Assembly: GCF_000006445.2 (NCBI RefSeq)
Contig: NC_006048.2
Location: 1 to 64,000, forward strand
Reading direction: 5' to 3'
DNA from: Debaryomyces hansenii CBS767
Lineage: Eukaryota > Ascomycota > Pichiomycetes > Serinales > Debaryomycetaceae
Length of the DNA: 64,000 nt
In this document: in pieces, positions 11,323 through 22,492 of the stretch
Numbering within the stretch: position 1 is the first letter of the stretch
Layout of the letters: every line of letters starts with the position of its first letter
The notes under the pieces: generated by a model
Told to the model about the DNA's origin: nothing
Databases searched by the model: none
The model's input: the letters and a program-made list of their open reading frames with translations, nothing else
Made by a program: the position numbers and the translations under genes

Positions 11323-12415
11323 CGCTTTTGGTGTAATGGAACTCGATGCACCGCTTGAGGATCTGGCGCTTACCTCACAAAACTTATACTCACGCTGGTT
11401 ATTCATGCCGTACGTGAACCAATACAGGACTCCTCTCCGGATCTTGTCCAGCAGCATTGCATCAAACTGGTACAACTTGGCACTGTTCTCCACGCTCGAC
11501 AGCTCCACGTACATTCGTCTGAAGACGAGCACATACCATAAAAACAACGCCGACAACTCGGGCCCGATTTCCCGGATGATGGGGTCTTTGGAATTAGCCG
11601 ACTTGTTATAGTTATAGCAAAACCCAAACGTGGGGCCAAGGAAGTACACACCCCGATACTCCTTGGACGTGCCCTCCACCGATAATCGGTCGATCTCTGT
11701 TGACCGTGCCAGAAAGCACAGGATATGGAGGAGCGTGATGAGGATGAGCGACAACGTGCAATGCTCCTTCCGGAACAGGTCAATGTTGTTGTTATGGATC
11801 GTGATCAAACGGTGCTTGTATTGCGAATACAGCGGTACTCTCACGGATTCAGTAAACGAAACCATACCATCGCTGAGCCGGGCGTTGTCAACTGAGTAGT
11901 CTAATTCTTCACCGTCCGACACATTTCGAATGATCCCTCGTGCAAGATCGTACAACCGGCAGAATATCTTGCTGATCATATTCTTGTGGCCCACAACCTC
12001 GTTGTCGCTTTTGAAGATGTCTCCCATGGAAAAGTTGAGGCGAAAGAGATTACCCTCGCTTCGAGCCAACGATAGCCCGAGGTACGTATAATGGGCGCAC
12101 CTGGGCCAATATACGGTACAGACCGGTGTCCACAATGGACGGATCCTCAGCCTCTCGAAGCGATACGCGGCGAGTGCGCGCCCGTTTGATGATATCTAAC
12201 AAAATGCACGTCTTGGCCACATAGCATATTCCGCTCAACGACCGGCAATGCTGTTTGGTCGGGTACTTAGCCCCTAGGTACCCGAGGTACACCACAAACG
12301 CATGTTCGTTTGACGACACATGTTCCTCTTCTTCCTCTTCTTCTTCTCCTTCTTCAATCTTGTCGCGGTCATAGAGAGGATAGTACAAACTTGCCAAAGA
12401 CTCCGCAGCTGTTTG
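11323..12415 (-). pseudogene. Relic of the tyrosine-recombinase-like gene (middle part)
   Basis: Closely related at DNA level to 2337-3415 of the complete gene. It keeps the segment with YLGAKYPTKQ, the first catalytic arginine region (here LARSTEID) and the following FLWYVLVFRRMYVEL helix. It ends before the second Arg and the LGHS/Tyr box, so the catalytic site is incomplete. Two frameshifts are visible by comparison: a 2-bp loss near 12095 and a 2-bp gain near 11373. The Glu-rich tract near the N-terminal break is expanded. Homology stops abruptly at both ends. Non-functional. It may be part of the same ancient copy as 15413-15729. Confidence 0.9.
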
Positions 12416-14008
12416 ATCCCACAGCGATCTTCTTCAGTGGGGGGATTTTGTGGACTTAAGCAATTGTACGCACTTCTCTCCTTTGGGTTTGATAATTGCA
12501 ACTTGGAAATTTACCATTCCCTAAAAATTTTTCGAATAAGAAATCAAGAAATTGTTAACGACAGGAAATCTCTCAACTCACTCTTCTAAATCACTTATTC
12601 CTTTCTTGCCCATAAAACCCTCTTGATAATGCATGTTGAGAGGGTGAATGAGTTCTGCTCAAAAAATCTCTTTCCCGCTCTGTTTTACTCGGAAACCTTG
12701 TTTTTATCTGCTGAATAGACTGTAACCTCTAGTTATGGACACATTTAGCAGTAGAATTTAATTATGTCACCACAAGTGACTCGAAAAAATAATGTCCGTT
12801 CAGTTGTCGACCCCTTCCCCAATAGATGTTATGTCCTCACCCATAATTTCGTGGATTTACAAAACTATTTACGCTTAGCTCGTAATCCGCTCTAATCTAA
12901 ATTAGGCAACATGTAGCAGCTCGTGCTCTCGCCGTCTCCGAACTTTAATAGTACAAGCATTAACTCCAACGTTTAGATTTAATCCACGACCAACCATTAA
13001 AATTATCATGAATTAATGAAACTAAGTATGCGTAAAGACTTTACATAAAGAGGATAAATTGTCTTTTCTAATGGCTTATTCCATTGCAATAAAAGTTATA
13101 TTGGAGAGGAAGGTATTCTCCAGCTGTATTACGAAGGATGAACGTTTATATTCGAGTAATGGGGCCTATTGAATTTACTGATATTCCAAAAAGATGCTCT
13201 TTTGAAAAAAGTGTTGAGAAAATATCTCTGTCTTGTGCGATAATGTATTTCGAGAATTCATACTACATCTTCTAATTTTGATGGTAAAGAGCTCATTAAG
13301 AACTATGGTGCAAAAAGAGAGGTTATTTTAATTTACTTGAGAAAGAAAAACTACGCAAGCGAGAAATTTTCTATGGTTGAAATAAAAGAGACTAACGATA
13401 ATGAATAAATATTTTGAAAGAAGTGGGGGTGGAAGATGATATTTTATAATTAGGCCTAAAGTGTAATTTTTATACAGTTAACCCGCATTGTAATGATATT
13501 CATTAACTATCATAGAATGTACCAATTGAATTTTTTTTCCAGTTACTCTCCTGCTTTCTCATACGCTGAGTGTTTTATATCTCAACAAACGACCTTCTCC
13601 TACTTAATTTGCTCTGTAATAAATATTCAGTATGTGAAATGGTTCTAACTTAAAAGTGCCTACCGATATTGAACCTATTATATATATTTCCAAATAATAT
13701 AAATGCTGTTGGACATTAGCTTTGATTTTGAAGTTTCATGTTTGATCGTGCTCAGCTTTGGGTGTTTGAGTAACACTCAATTTCTTTGACTATCTAAGTA
13801 ATATGAAACTTATTTGTCTTGATACATTTAAAATAGACTGAGCGGCTTTATTGATGCTATATTTTGATATTTTTTTGCCTCATTAAATGGACCGACGACA
13901 ATGTCGTTTTAATCGAAGCAACTTTTCTGAATATCCCCAACACCGAATTATATTTTATAGGAAACTTATCTACACACACAATTTATTATATATTAGGAAA
14001 TAAAATCA
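12416..14008. other. Intergenic, 1.6 kb, with a possible decayed coding end
   Basis: No intact gene. At 13270-13408 a plus-strand frame of about 46 codons ends in TAA and contains NFDGKELIKNYGAKREV. It has a natural protein-like composition and may be the tail of a decayed gene, with a matching piece in another frame just upstream. I do not recognise the family. The rest is AT-rich with nothing clear. Confidence 0.35.
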
Positions 14009-14590
14009 ATGTTAAACAACTTCAGAATATTTGACTCAAGTTGGTCGAAAAGGGTGTTGGTAGCTCTTCTCATAGCTAGCATTTTATTGATTCCTGTTCA
14101 TACAAAAAAAGAAGAAATGCCAGTCGTGGAAAAAATTGAATTAGATAAATACCTAGGGAAATGGTACGAAATTGCTAGGAAACCATTCTTGTTTCAAAAA
14201 AAGTGCTATAGTAATGTTTCTGCAAAATACTCTTTAAATGATAATGCCAATATCAATGTCGATAATAGTTGTTATTCAAAAGATGGGAAGTTACGACAGG
14301 CAATTGGTGAAGCTTTTACGCAAAACCCACCATTCAATTCCAAGTTAAAAGTCAGTTTTTTACCGAAAGCAATTCGCTTTTTACCTATAGGCCGTGGTGA
14401 TTATTGGATTTTAAAAATTGATGACAACTATCAGACAGTATTAGTTGGTGGACCTAGTAGAAAATACATGTGGATTCTTTCTCGATCGCAGAATCATGAC
14501 GAAATCGTTGTACAAGATTATTTAGATTATGCGAAAGAAATTGGCTTTGATGTAAGCGATATAATTATGACTAAACAAACTAATGAATAA
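14009..14590 (+). CDS. Bacterial-type (Blc-like) lipocalin, membrane-anchored or secreted
   Basis: 193 codons. Residues 16-31 form one hydrophobic helix (signal peptide or anchor). The lipocalin fold then begins with the hallmark LGKWYEIAR (G50, K51, W52). FQKKCYSNVSAKYSL, a second Cys at 88, KLKVSFLP, GDYWILKID, LVGGPSRKYMWILSR and a C-terminal helix follow in the order typical of Blc/apolipoprotein-D lipocalins. Such proteins bind lipids or other hydrophobic ligands and are common in bacterial outer membranes and in plants and animals. In a yeast, the Blc-like pattern suggests bacterial origin, but this is inference. The gene stands alone, between two pieces of recombinase relic. An AT-rich, A-rich leader precedes the ATG. 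Length is normal for the family. Confidence 0.85.
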   Translation: MLNNFRIFDSSWSKRVLVALLIASILLIPVHTKKEEMPVVEKIELDKYLGKWYEIARKPFLFQKKCYSNVSAKYSLNDNANINVDNSCYSKDGKLRQAIGEAFTQNPPFNSKLKVSFLPKAIRFLPIGRGDYWILKIDDNYQTVLVGGPSRKYMWILSRSQNHDEIVVQDYLDYAKEIGFDVSDIIMTKQTNE

Positions 14591-15412
14591 TAGTTCTAAT
14601 ACCTTCTCCAAAGGAACTTTTCTCAAAAAATAAAAAGGGTACAACGTTCAATTATTTTCGAAAAGCTACTATAAATGTATACATATATAGTCTTAGATAT
14701 TATGATGAAATTGAAAGAGATCGATTATTTGACAATAGTGGGTATTAATGAAAAAAAAAGGATGCTACTCAGCTATTTATGAATTGGAATTAATCAATTA
14801 TTGTCGAATAAATAGAAGTATGAAATGAGAATACAAAAAGGGTATCCTTAGGTGTCAGAAGATTACAACTACATAATAGTTCGAAGAAAAAAGACGGATG
14901 ATGAGAGGTAGACCTTTAAAGCCAATATCCAACTATCAATGAAAGAGGTTAATTGAAGATACTAATTATGTACTTTTATATATCTTTATAAAATGGAGAT
15001 GTATGCCCTATGTTAAGCATGTGATTATTATGTAAATGATAGGTATTGATTGCTTGGATTTTTTCATTTGTTCTTGATTTTAACAGTACCATGACGTCTA
15101 TTTACACTATTAGTATGGTTGTGAACAGTTATCACGGTGTTACAGGGTATAGTTTTATGTTAAGCATGATTACCTAAATTATAGGTATTGCAATGTTTAG
15201 CTTTGTTTACTTGTTTTGGTTTAATGGTACCATGACGTCAAGGAACTCTCTAAGTAAGTGAAGCACGATTTGCACATTTTGTATGGGGTTGAACGGTTCA
15301 CTCGCAGTTGAAGAGTATATTTTTTCATAATATTTATTTGCGCCTTCTTCCATACTAATTACTTCCTTTATGAAGACCTAAATGAAGTAACTCAAGATTT
15401 CCATCACGAAAA
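14591..15412. repeat. Intergenic region with a diverged ~145-bp tandem duplication
   Basis: Two related units, about 15012-15155 and 15158-15320, each start with ttaagcatg, contain taggtattg and the exact word gtaccatgacgtc, and end near a gtatgg...gtgaac/ttgaac word. A weak third match (gtatggggttgaa) is at about 50203. No coding sequence is seen. The function is unknown; it could be a decayed element or an old promoter duplication. Confidence 0.5.
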
Positions 15413-15729
15413 GGATGTAGTTTTTCCGAACGTCTGGATGGAACACCACCACGAAACCAATCTTTTTGTGAACACTCAACGTTCATTCCTCACTAAAGTG
15501 ATACTCATCGACATTATAGCTGAGAGGCATGGTAGTATCTATTTCTCGAGGCAGCGGGCAAGGCATAGAATTTCGTCTAAATTCGTAGCTAAACTACACG
15601 CCGTACCTTTCCTGGTACTCTGCGGCCAGTAATATGTAGTCCTCTCTTGGTTCCTGCCATCCCGCCTGACTGTCCCCGTACTGTTCATGGATCTCATTCA
15701 TATCAGGAAAAAGTATCGAAAATGGACAT
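15413..15729 (-). pseudogene. Relic of the recombinase-like gene (N-terminal part)
   Basis: Matches codons 1-105 of the complete gene (DNA 4650-4961). It begins with the same Met: MSIFDT corresponds to MSVLDD, then after a one-base frameshift comes EIHEQYGD, with QEPRE and a conserved Tyr/Glu-rich helix further on. The end keeps the words for the FHRDP region. It has stops and shifts and is non-functional. It fixes the start codon of the complete gene at 4961. Confidence 0.8.
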
Positions 15730-16090
15730 GACTACTTAACGTGTGAGAGAAAAAAAAGGACAAACAGATACTTAGTTGTTCCCTTTTTAAGTGTTTTTTT
15801 TCTTCTGATGGCTGGTAAGCAAATTTTACTGGCTCTGTGCTGGTTCAGTGGGTTAGTGCTGGTAAAAATTATGAATAATGCTGGAAATTTTGGTTATGCT
15901 TGTTGGAAGAATCCACCCAAAGCAGTAGGTTGCAGCCTAACTTCGCACACGAATGCAGAAAGACCTGCTGGCTAACCATCCGACCATGCATCCTCCTGCA
16001 ATTGTTCTCTCTTAATTTATTGAATTTTGGTATGTTAGCTATTAGTATATTATTATACTTAGTCTCTACTATTATTTACCTAATATATTA
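15730..16090. other. Decayed recombinase promoter and permease breakpoint
   Basis: From 15829 to about 15890 there are degenerate gctggctc/gctggttcag words like the 12-bp array upstream of the complete recombinase gene. After that is AT-rich sequence up to the truncated permease frame. No gene is seen. Confidence 0.45.
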
Positions 16091-17515
16091 ATGAGGTGGA
16101 TTGGTGTCTACGGTTCAATTTTTCCCAATGAATTATCTGCAACTGGAGTTGTAATGACTTACTGGACCGATAAAAGTCCTTCAATATTTATCAATACATT
16201 TTCAGTTATTGTAATAGCAGTTAATTGTTACAACGTGGCATGTTTTGGTGAAGTTGAATTCTGGTTTGAGATGCTGAAACTTCTGTTAGTCATCGCTTTA
16301 GTTCTTTCAGGGATAATTCTTGACCTTGGTGGTATTAAAGATCAAGAAAGACTTGGGTTTCGCTATTGGATATATCCTCGTCCATTCGCCGCATATTTCG
16401 CTACTGGTAGTTTAGTTCGATTCATTGATTTTTGGAAGGCAATTACGACAGTGGTATATTCTTTCGGAGGTGTACAAACAATGTTTATTGTTTTTGCGGG
16501 TGAAGCCCTCTATCCCCGGAGAACAACCTACAGAGCAGCTAAAAGAATATTCTTTCGTGCCTTCATAATGTATTCAAGTCCTGTTTTTGTATTAACCTTG
16601 ATTGTTCCATATAATAATCCGCTGATTGCAAGTTCCACAGGTAGCGCTGCAGGCTCACCTTTTGTTGCTATGAAAAGAGTAGGCGTGAAGGGATTTCCTC
16701 ATATTATTAATGGAGTTGTTTTAACATCGGCCTTGTCAGCACAAAATAATGCTATTGGTGAAGGTTCACGTTATTTGTATGTTTTAGCAGCGAAAGGGCA
16801 AGCTCTACAAAGTTTCCTTAAAGTTAATAAGAATAAGTTACCATACGTTGCAACAATAGCTATTGGTATGTTTTTGCCACTTGCCTATATGTCAGTTTCT
16901 CTGGGTGCAGATAATGTTCTTGGCTGGTTCACAAGTTTAATACTGGCTTATCTTTTGTTAAAGTGGATTACCATAGCTGTAAACCACATATTATTGTCAA
17001 GAGCTATGAGAAACAAGAGTATTCTAGAGATTTATTACCTTATAGATTCAAAATCGCAGGTTTCGCATCTTAGTTCTCCCTTTTTTTGGTCGGTTATTTT
17101 CTTGTTAACGAGTGATTTTGCTAATTTTCTTCATGGTAACTTTGTAATTTCGTCTTTCATTAGTGCTTATCTAATTATTCCAATAAGTTTAGTGTTATAC
17201 TTTGGATACAAATTTATCAAGAAGATGAAGATTAAAAATTCAAGCAAAATAAAATTGAAACAATTGTTTCAGCATGTCGTTAATAATCCTGAGCCACCTT
17301 TCCCAAAGAAAAGACCTTGGGAATATATAGCAGCGATATGGGATAGAAGCTTGTGTTATCTAGAAGTAGGTGATGGTCGTGTAAGCAATCTATCAACTAT
17401 TATACTAGATGTTCTACTTAATCTCTACCTCAAACATGTAATTATATTATTCATAGCCTCTTTATATATACAAATATTAAGATACAAGCTCATTCACTAT
17501 CAAATTCAAATATAA
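16091..17515 (+). pseudogene. Amino-acid permease (AAP/YAT family), N-terminally truncated
   Basis: 474-codon frame from an ATG at 16091. It matches fungal amino-acid/H+ symporters from about the third membrane segment onward: FPNELSATGVVMTYWT, FGEVEFWFEMLK, GGIKDQERLGFRYW and a later SALSAQNNAIGEGSRYLY segment. The C-terminus carries the PEPPFPK and PWEYIAAIWDR tail region. About 150 N-terminal residues, including the cytosolic tail and the first helices with the consensus substrate loop, are missing. The ending after IWDR also looks altered. Family members import amino acids at the plasma membrane. This copy is probably inactive, though its frame is still open. Confidence 0.75.
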
Positions 17516-17635
17516 ATTAAAGCTAGACTTAAGCTTCATGTTTAAGCTAAATATTCAAGTACTTTTTCCGCTAATAATATGTAAAATTACAAAGAACTTG
17601 ATACAAGCCCCTAAATTCTTCTATTGAGTTCTTAT

Positions 17636-18460
17636 TCAACATTTCTCTAGATATCTATCGATGCGTTGAAGATTGACAACTTGAAATGCGATAGTTCCAG
17701 GTGAAAACAGACACATATACTTTTGAAAGATTTGCTTATCCTCTAATTGAATGCTAGGCTCGAAGGTTCTATTGCTTTGAGTGATGAGGAAGGTTAGTAA
17801 TTTCGTGCCATCTCTGGGACATAATTTGGTGTGCCTCAACTATACTGTTTTCATAATTTCTGCTGCTGGTTTTCTCATAAGAATTGGAAGCGACTGCTGG
17901 ACCTCCCATATGTCTCTAAAATAACACTGCCCTTCGACTGGCTATAGCCGCGATATGCGGACTTCCAAAGAATATGATATACCCGGATTTGGTATTGTCA
18001 ATATAATCAAACGCATTATTCTTGAATTCCGTGTACAATTCGTCCACCCCCAATATTGTGCATGCAAACATCCGTGCTACCTTCTTGATACTGCCTTCAT
18101 GAATTTCCCGCTTTTTTTCTCTGTGATATGAACATACTTCTCAACCATCTTTGTTACGGCTCGGTCCACTTCTTCCTTATCTGAATGGTACCACTGCGTT
18201 TTGAAGAACTTCGTTTTCACCGAACTTGCAGAACGTATAGAAAAACCGTGCAGCCAAGCTTGCGTACATTCTCAGTGTTGTTTCTATATATGGTGATTTT
18301 ATAAGTCCCATTTCGACCATCTTACTGTGTATGTAATTGCCAGCCTGCAAATAAGGCCGTCTCTTTAATATGTATTCCAGGATTGAATCCCGGATTCCAA
18401 TGTTCTTCTCAGACGTTTTCTGTTGCAATATATGCAGGATACCCCATGCCATAGTAGGCG
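17636..18460 (-). pseudogene. Relic of the zinc-finger, recombinase-front-half-like gene
   Basis: Frames on the minus strand match the intact protein at 22493-23626. The 18177-18460 part aligns with ILQDRPHLRG...YAGRFFYTFAKV (here LKRRPYLQAG and LAARFFYTFCKF). The next part (17840-18180) keeps a DRAVTKMVEKY-like helix and a VDELYTEF word. The remainder to 17636 is weaker. Several frameshifts and stops are present. It lies head-to-head with the broken nuclease-kinase gene at 18642, the same layout as 27509-27871 with 27919. Confidence 0.75.
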
Positions 18461-18641
18461 TTGTGCCCGTGCGAGGTGCGGGTTGTCAGTTTTTACATGA
18501 TTTTTGTGCGACTAGTTAAGACATTTAATTATGTAATGGTTCATAAACTTACACAAGCCATTACAAGGAAGGGTAACCCAATCAAAGATTATAAGGATAA
18601 CAAGTAACACCATAGTCATATCTATAACATAATGCCCGTGT

Positions 18642-20630
18642 ATGTATTTTTCAGGGGTAGATATTGATATTATCACATACTATGACCCTGAGAATCGATG
18701 CATTACAATAAGCATTGATCTATTTATTAGAGTTCTCAATAACTATGAACAAAACACAAGGGTCTTTTTGGACACTCACTTGCTTAAGATTCGGGGTAAT
18801 GAAGATGAGCAAGAACGTCGTGCAGAGAAACTAGTGTCTAAGGGTAATGCATCTGTGGACCTCGGGAATATGCCTTTTATACCTATTGTTGTGTATACTA
18901 GTCGTGCATTGATTACTGCTGAATTTAGGGAGATGAGTAGTGATGATTTCAAGGAAGCCTATCTTGGTCCGCTTGATAGTGTTATTAGAGAATCATGTAT
19001 TAGGAGTCTACCTTTGGTACGCCAGTATAAGTATCCACTGGGCGATGCAATGCGTATGGAACAAACTATCCAAGAATACTTTAATGAAATAGCAATTCCG
19101 ATCAGGCAGCTTTATCGTGATGTTGGTGATGTGAACAATTATTTTGGTAGTCCCTCAATTGTAAGACCTGCATTGGATCAACGAAGAATAATACAGCCCG
19201 ATATTATTCATATGAGAAGCGAGTCGGATTCAGATATGCAATATCCCGAGATTGTTTTCGGGATAGGTGATTACAAAACAGGAGTCTATAAAATGATGGA
19301 AGGCTTCGAAGAATTCAAGACAGCTATTCTGAACCGAAGAAGATTGAGGCTGCATTCCATTGGGAAATTCTTTCCAGATAGAGAGTGGTCGCCTAGAGTA
19401 TTATTGCGTTGGTTCTAAGCAAATATATCTACAAAGCTTTCCTCTGCGGAACAGATAGGATTCTTATTTCAGACCGCCAAACATTTTCAGGATTCTTCAA
19501 GTATGAAATAGTGGATGGCGAAATGATTATAGACTACCATATCATCCATGATCCAGAAACTGTGGAGGATGGTATTACTTTGAGGTCGGCTATAGCGGGA
19601 TTTTTTTATAAAAGTGTTGGTGATGCAGCCGATACAAAGGCCAGGTTGATGGAAATTTTTAGTGTTGCCAGCAGCACCGATGTAAAAAGTATTAAAGAAC
19701 TGGATCCATTTTTCAATGTTCATCCTAGAGACCCATCTGGATCTTCGGGAAAATTGGATAGACCTGGGTTTTCAGGCAACTTAGACTCGGTAAAAGAAAA
19801 TGACAGTAGTGATAACTTTGATGCCATTGATGGTAACACATATTGTTGAGTGATATACGATGGTGCAGAATTTTATCCTGATTTGAAACTCCCATTCCCT
19901 GTTTTTGTCAAACCATACTATTATTCTAGTCGGTTGTGGGAAGAAGATGATTTGATGTGTTTCCATATACCAGAAACAAAGGATTATTATGGGATTTTCT
20001 TCAATGAACTTGCAATCAATGAAAAAATTGCTAGTTCTCAATTCGCTTCTAATTTCCCAAAGCTCCTTGTTTCTGGTTATTGGAACGGGCTTTCTGATCA
20101 TCCGATGCATATATTTGAATACCTTGGGAAGGAGGTCCCAGAAGAAAAGTGGAATAACAAAGAAGTGTACGAAGTTATCAAGTCAAGACTCGAAGAGCTT
20201 CATCTGATAGGAATCTCGCATAATGATATTAGGCTCGCCAATATTCATGTGTCTGTTTCTGGTAAGATATCTTTGATAGATTTTGGATTATCGGACTGCA
20301 CAAATAATGAAGAACACAAGAAGAATGATTTTGAGACTCTTGATTACATATTGAGAGCAAATGGTTCTAATGAAAATTATAAGCATGCCAATCTAAGCTG
20401 GATAACCACTGAGAGTTGAACTCAGATAAATCGCGCCACATGCGAGTGTTCTAGAGTTGATAGCGAAGCTATATCTGCTGATAGAGCAGATGAATATGAC
20501 AAATATGGAAATGATGGTAGTTCTTCTAATGAAGAAGTATTTGATGAAGGGAGTTCAGGAACGTTTGATACCCGAACAACGATAGAAGATACTGCTTCAA
20601 CAAAACATCACAAAGATAATGCATACCTAT
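18642..20630 (+). pseudogene. PD-(D/E)xK nuclease-protein kinase fusion, family A, broken copy
   Basis: Highly similar at DNA level to the intact gene at 27919-29847. Visible damage: an extra base near the original start, so the first usable ATG is the inner MYFSG; a one-base loss near 19405; an in-frame TGA at 19847-19849 where the intact gene has CGA; and a 60-bp insertion at 20394-20453 that brings another stop. The nuclease-like QPDII...GIGDYKTG and kinase-like SHNDIRLANIH and DFG motifs are still readable. A long duplicated 3' flank follows. It is a recent pseudogene from a segmental duplication. Confidence 0.9.
20394..20453. repeat. 60-bp insertion in the broken family A copy
   Basis: Absent from the intact copy; the sister sequence is continuous between aagcatgccaatc and gagtt. 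The inserted piece contains a small hairpin (ctgag-loop-ctcag) and a stop codon in the old frame. No source for it is seen in the window. Confidence 0.7.
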
Positions 20631-20639
20631 AAGCTATTT

Positions 20640-21345
20640 TTTTATCTTATTCATTTGAATCTTGATATTTGTCAGGTATTATTGGATTAAAGATTCGACA
20701 AAAGTGTTGTGTTTATTTTTCCTTCTCTCAGTATAGGCATTCACCTGCCTGGAACTTGTCTAATGCCTTATAACTCTCACTCTCACCTTTCAACTCCCTA
20801 ACACTTCCACACTTTTTCTGTTAACTATTATTGTCTAGAAATGACTTAATACATAACTTGCTTGCATAAAACTCGTAATTGCTGGTCTATGAGTTGAGTG
20901 GGATGCTTGAATCAGCAATGGAAAGGCTAGAGCGATATCACCACCCCCAATTACATTCTTGACCCTAGAAATTTCTCAAAATTTGCGGCACCTCTAATAA
21001 TTGCTAGAATAACCCCACCCCCTGGAACAAGACTTGAAACTATAACATCTAATAATACAATACCGGGAACCACACATAATGAACGAATTTTCCAGCTGAT
21101 CGTACTTTATTTACTCCCATGAGGATTGTTGAAATAGCTTGTCCAATTTGGCTGTTTTTAAGTCTTCCATTATGCCTCCATCATACCCTTGACTGACTGC
21201 TTAAAGTACCCACCCCAAGAATCTATTTAATTCTAAAAGATAGTGATATTGAAGCCACCATTTTGTTAGCTTTGTTTAATGTCTTCGAAAGCAATATCCA
21301 TATTCCCATCTTCAATGACATTTATTTGAAGTAGAAATGTAGAAG
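20640..21345. repeat. Duplicated 3' flank of the nuclease-kinase A genes (copy 1)
   Basis: This non-coding stretch is nearly the same as 29857-30566. Together with the gene copies it makes a segmental duplication of about 2.7 kb (about 18600-21345 versus 27880-30566). Small indels separate the copies. No gene is seen inside. Confidence 0.85.
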
Positions 21346-21357
21346 GTGAGTTTCATG

Positions 21358-22365
21358 ACGACCTCTGATAAACTGGAATTTAAGATCAATGGGTCTGTAA
21401 GGGTTTTTTTCAACGGCGTAAATTGCGAGATTTATCTCCGTGGCTATGTTAGTGAAGCTAAAAAGCATTATGAGTTCATCTCATTCTGATCATAATTATT
21501 ACTTGACTTCAGGTATGTCCGAATTTGTCGAATATACTCATTCTGATATACTTGGAGAAGAAGCATAAAAGAACCACATCGTTTCAGTGCAGACTTTTGC
21601 CTGCCTTTGAATTTCTTGCCAAGAAAGTCTGCGATACCAATTTTTATATTGTGGTGCCAGCATGGAAGATTATGTTCCAATTCTAGCTACAAGCTGTGGG
21701 TAGGCACCAATTTCTTACGAACTACGATGCAACAACTGGTAAAGTTGACATGGAAAGCTTGAGGAAAGCTATTGCAAATGCGACAAAACGGTCTGTGTTC
21801 GCCTTTCGGCTATCTGCCACAATCCTACCGGAACAGTTTTTACAGTGGAAATATGGAGCGAGATTGCTCTTCTAGTTATGGAGAATGATCTGATCCCAGT
21901 TCTTGATTCAGCATCTCCTGGTTATCTCAGGTGACAGTGAAACTGATTCCTATCGCAATTAAAAAATTTTAATGAAGGATTGCAGTTTCTTGCGTGTCAA
22001 TATTTTTCAAAAACCCTCTGTTTATACTCTGAGCGTATTGGTGCTCTTCGCGTTGTTCTTGGGAGTTCAGACTACGTTCCTACCCCAAATGAGTGTTTAC
22101 GGTCGACCCTTCGTTCAGAGATGACATGCCCTCGCGCGTACGGGCCTCGCTTAGCCAACCTAATCGGACTTACGCCTCAGCTTAAAAGCAAATGGAGATA
22201 GGAGTTAAAGGCAATGCTTCAAGACATGGTTGACAGAAGAAAATAATATTTCATGTCTTTGTTGATGCCGGTATTACTTTGGATTTGGCACATTTATTGT
22301 CGCAGAGTGGGGGGGACAATGTGAAATATTTCGTTGATAGTTTGGTGACGGTGCTTGCTGAATGA
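21358..22365 (+). pseudogene. Aspartate aminotransferase pseudogene
   Basis: Frames on the plus strand carry successive pieces of a class I aspartate aminotransferase: YYLTSGMSEF, IVSVQTF, NYDATTGKVDMESLRKAI, LSATNPTGTVFT (the NPTG box), IPVLDSASPGY, then QFLACQYFSKTLCLYSERIGA, where SFSKN with the PLP-binding Lys is expected and K is kept, then RAYGPRLA, WR..LK.ML..M.DRR and a tail GGDNVKYFVDSLV. Several stops and frameshifts break it. The parent enzyme interconverts aspartate and 2-oxoglutarate with oxaloacetate and glutamate. It is not a member of the surrounding repeat families. Confidence 0.8.
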
Positions 22366-22492
22366 TCGTCATCAAACAATTAGCAGATGCAGAGTTCTCA
22401 TACTTTTGATTCTTCCGTTTATCTTCGTACGTGCGTCGTTGCTGATACGAAAACTTGTTGAGTTCGTTCATTCCATAGAAAAAAATATACCT

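Noticed and set aside
15905..15985. tRNA-like words (ggttagccagcagg on the minus strand)
   Set aside because: No consistent acceptor stem, anticodon stem or TTC box could be drawn.
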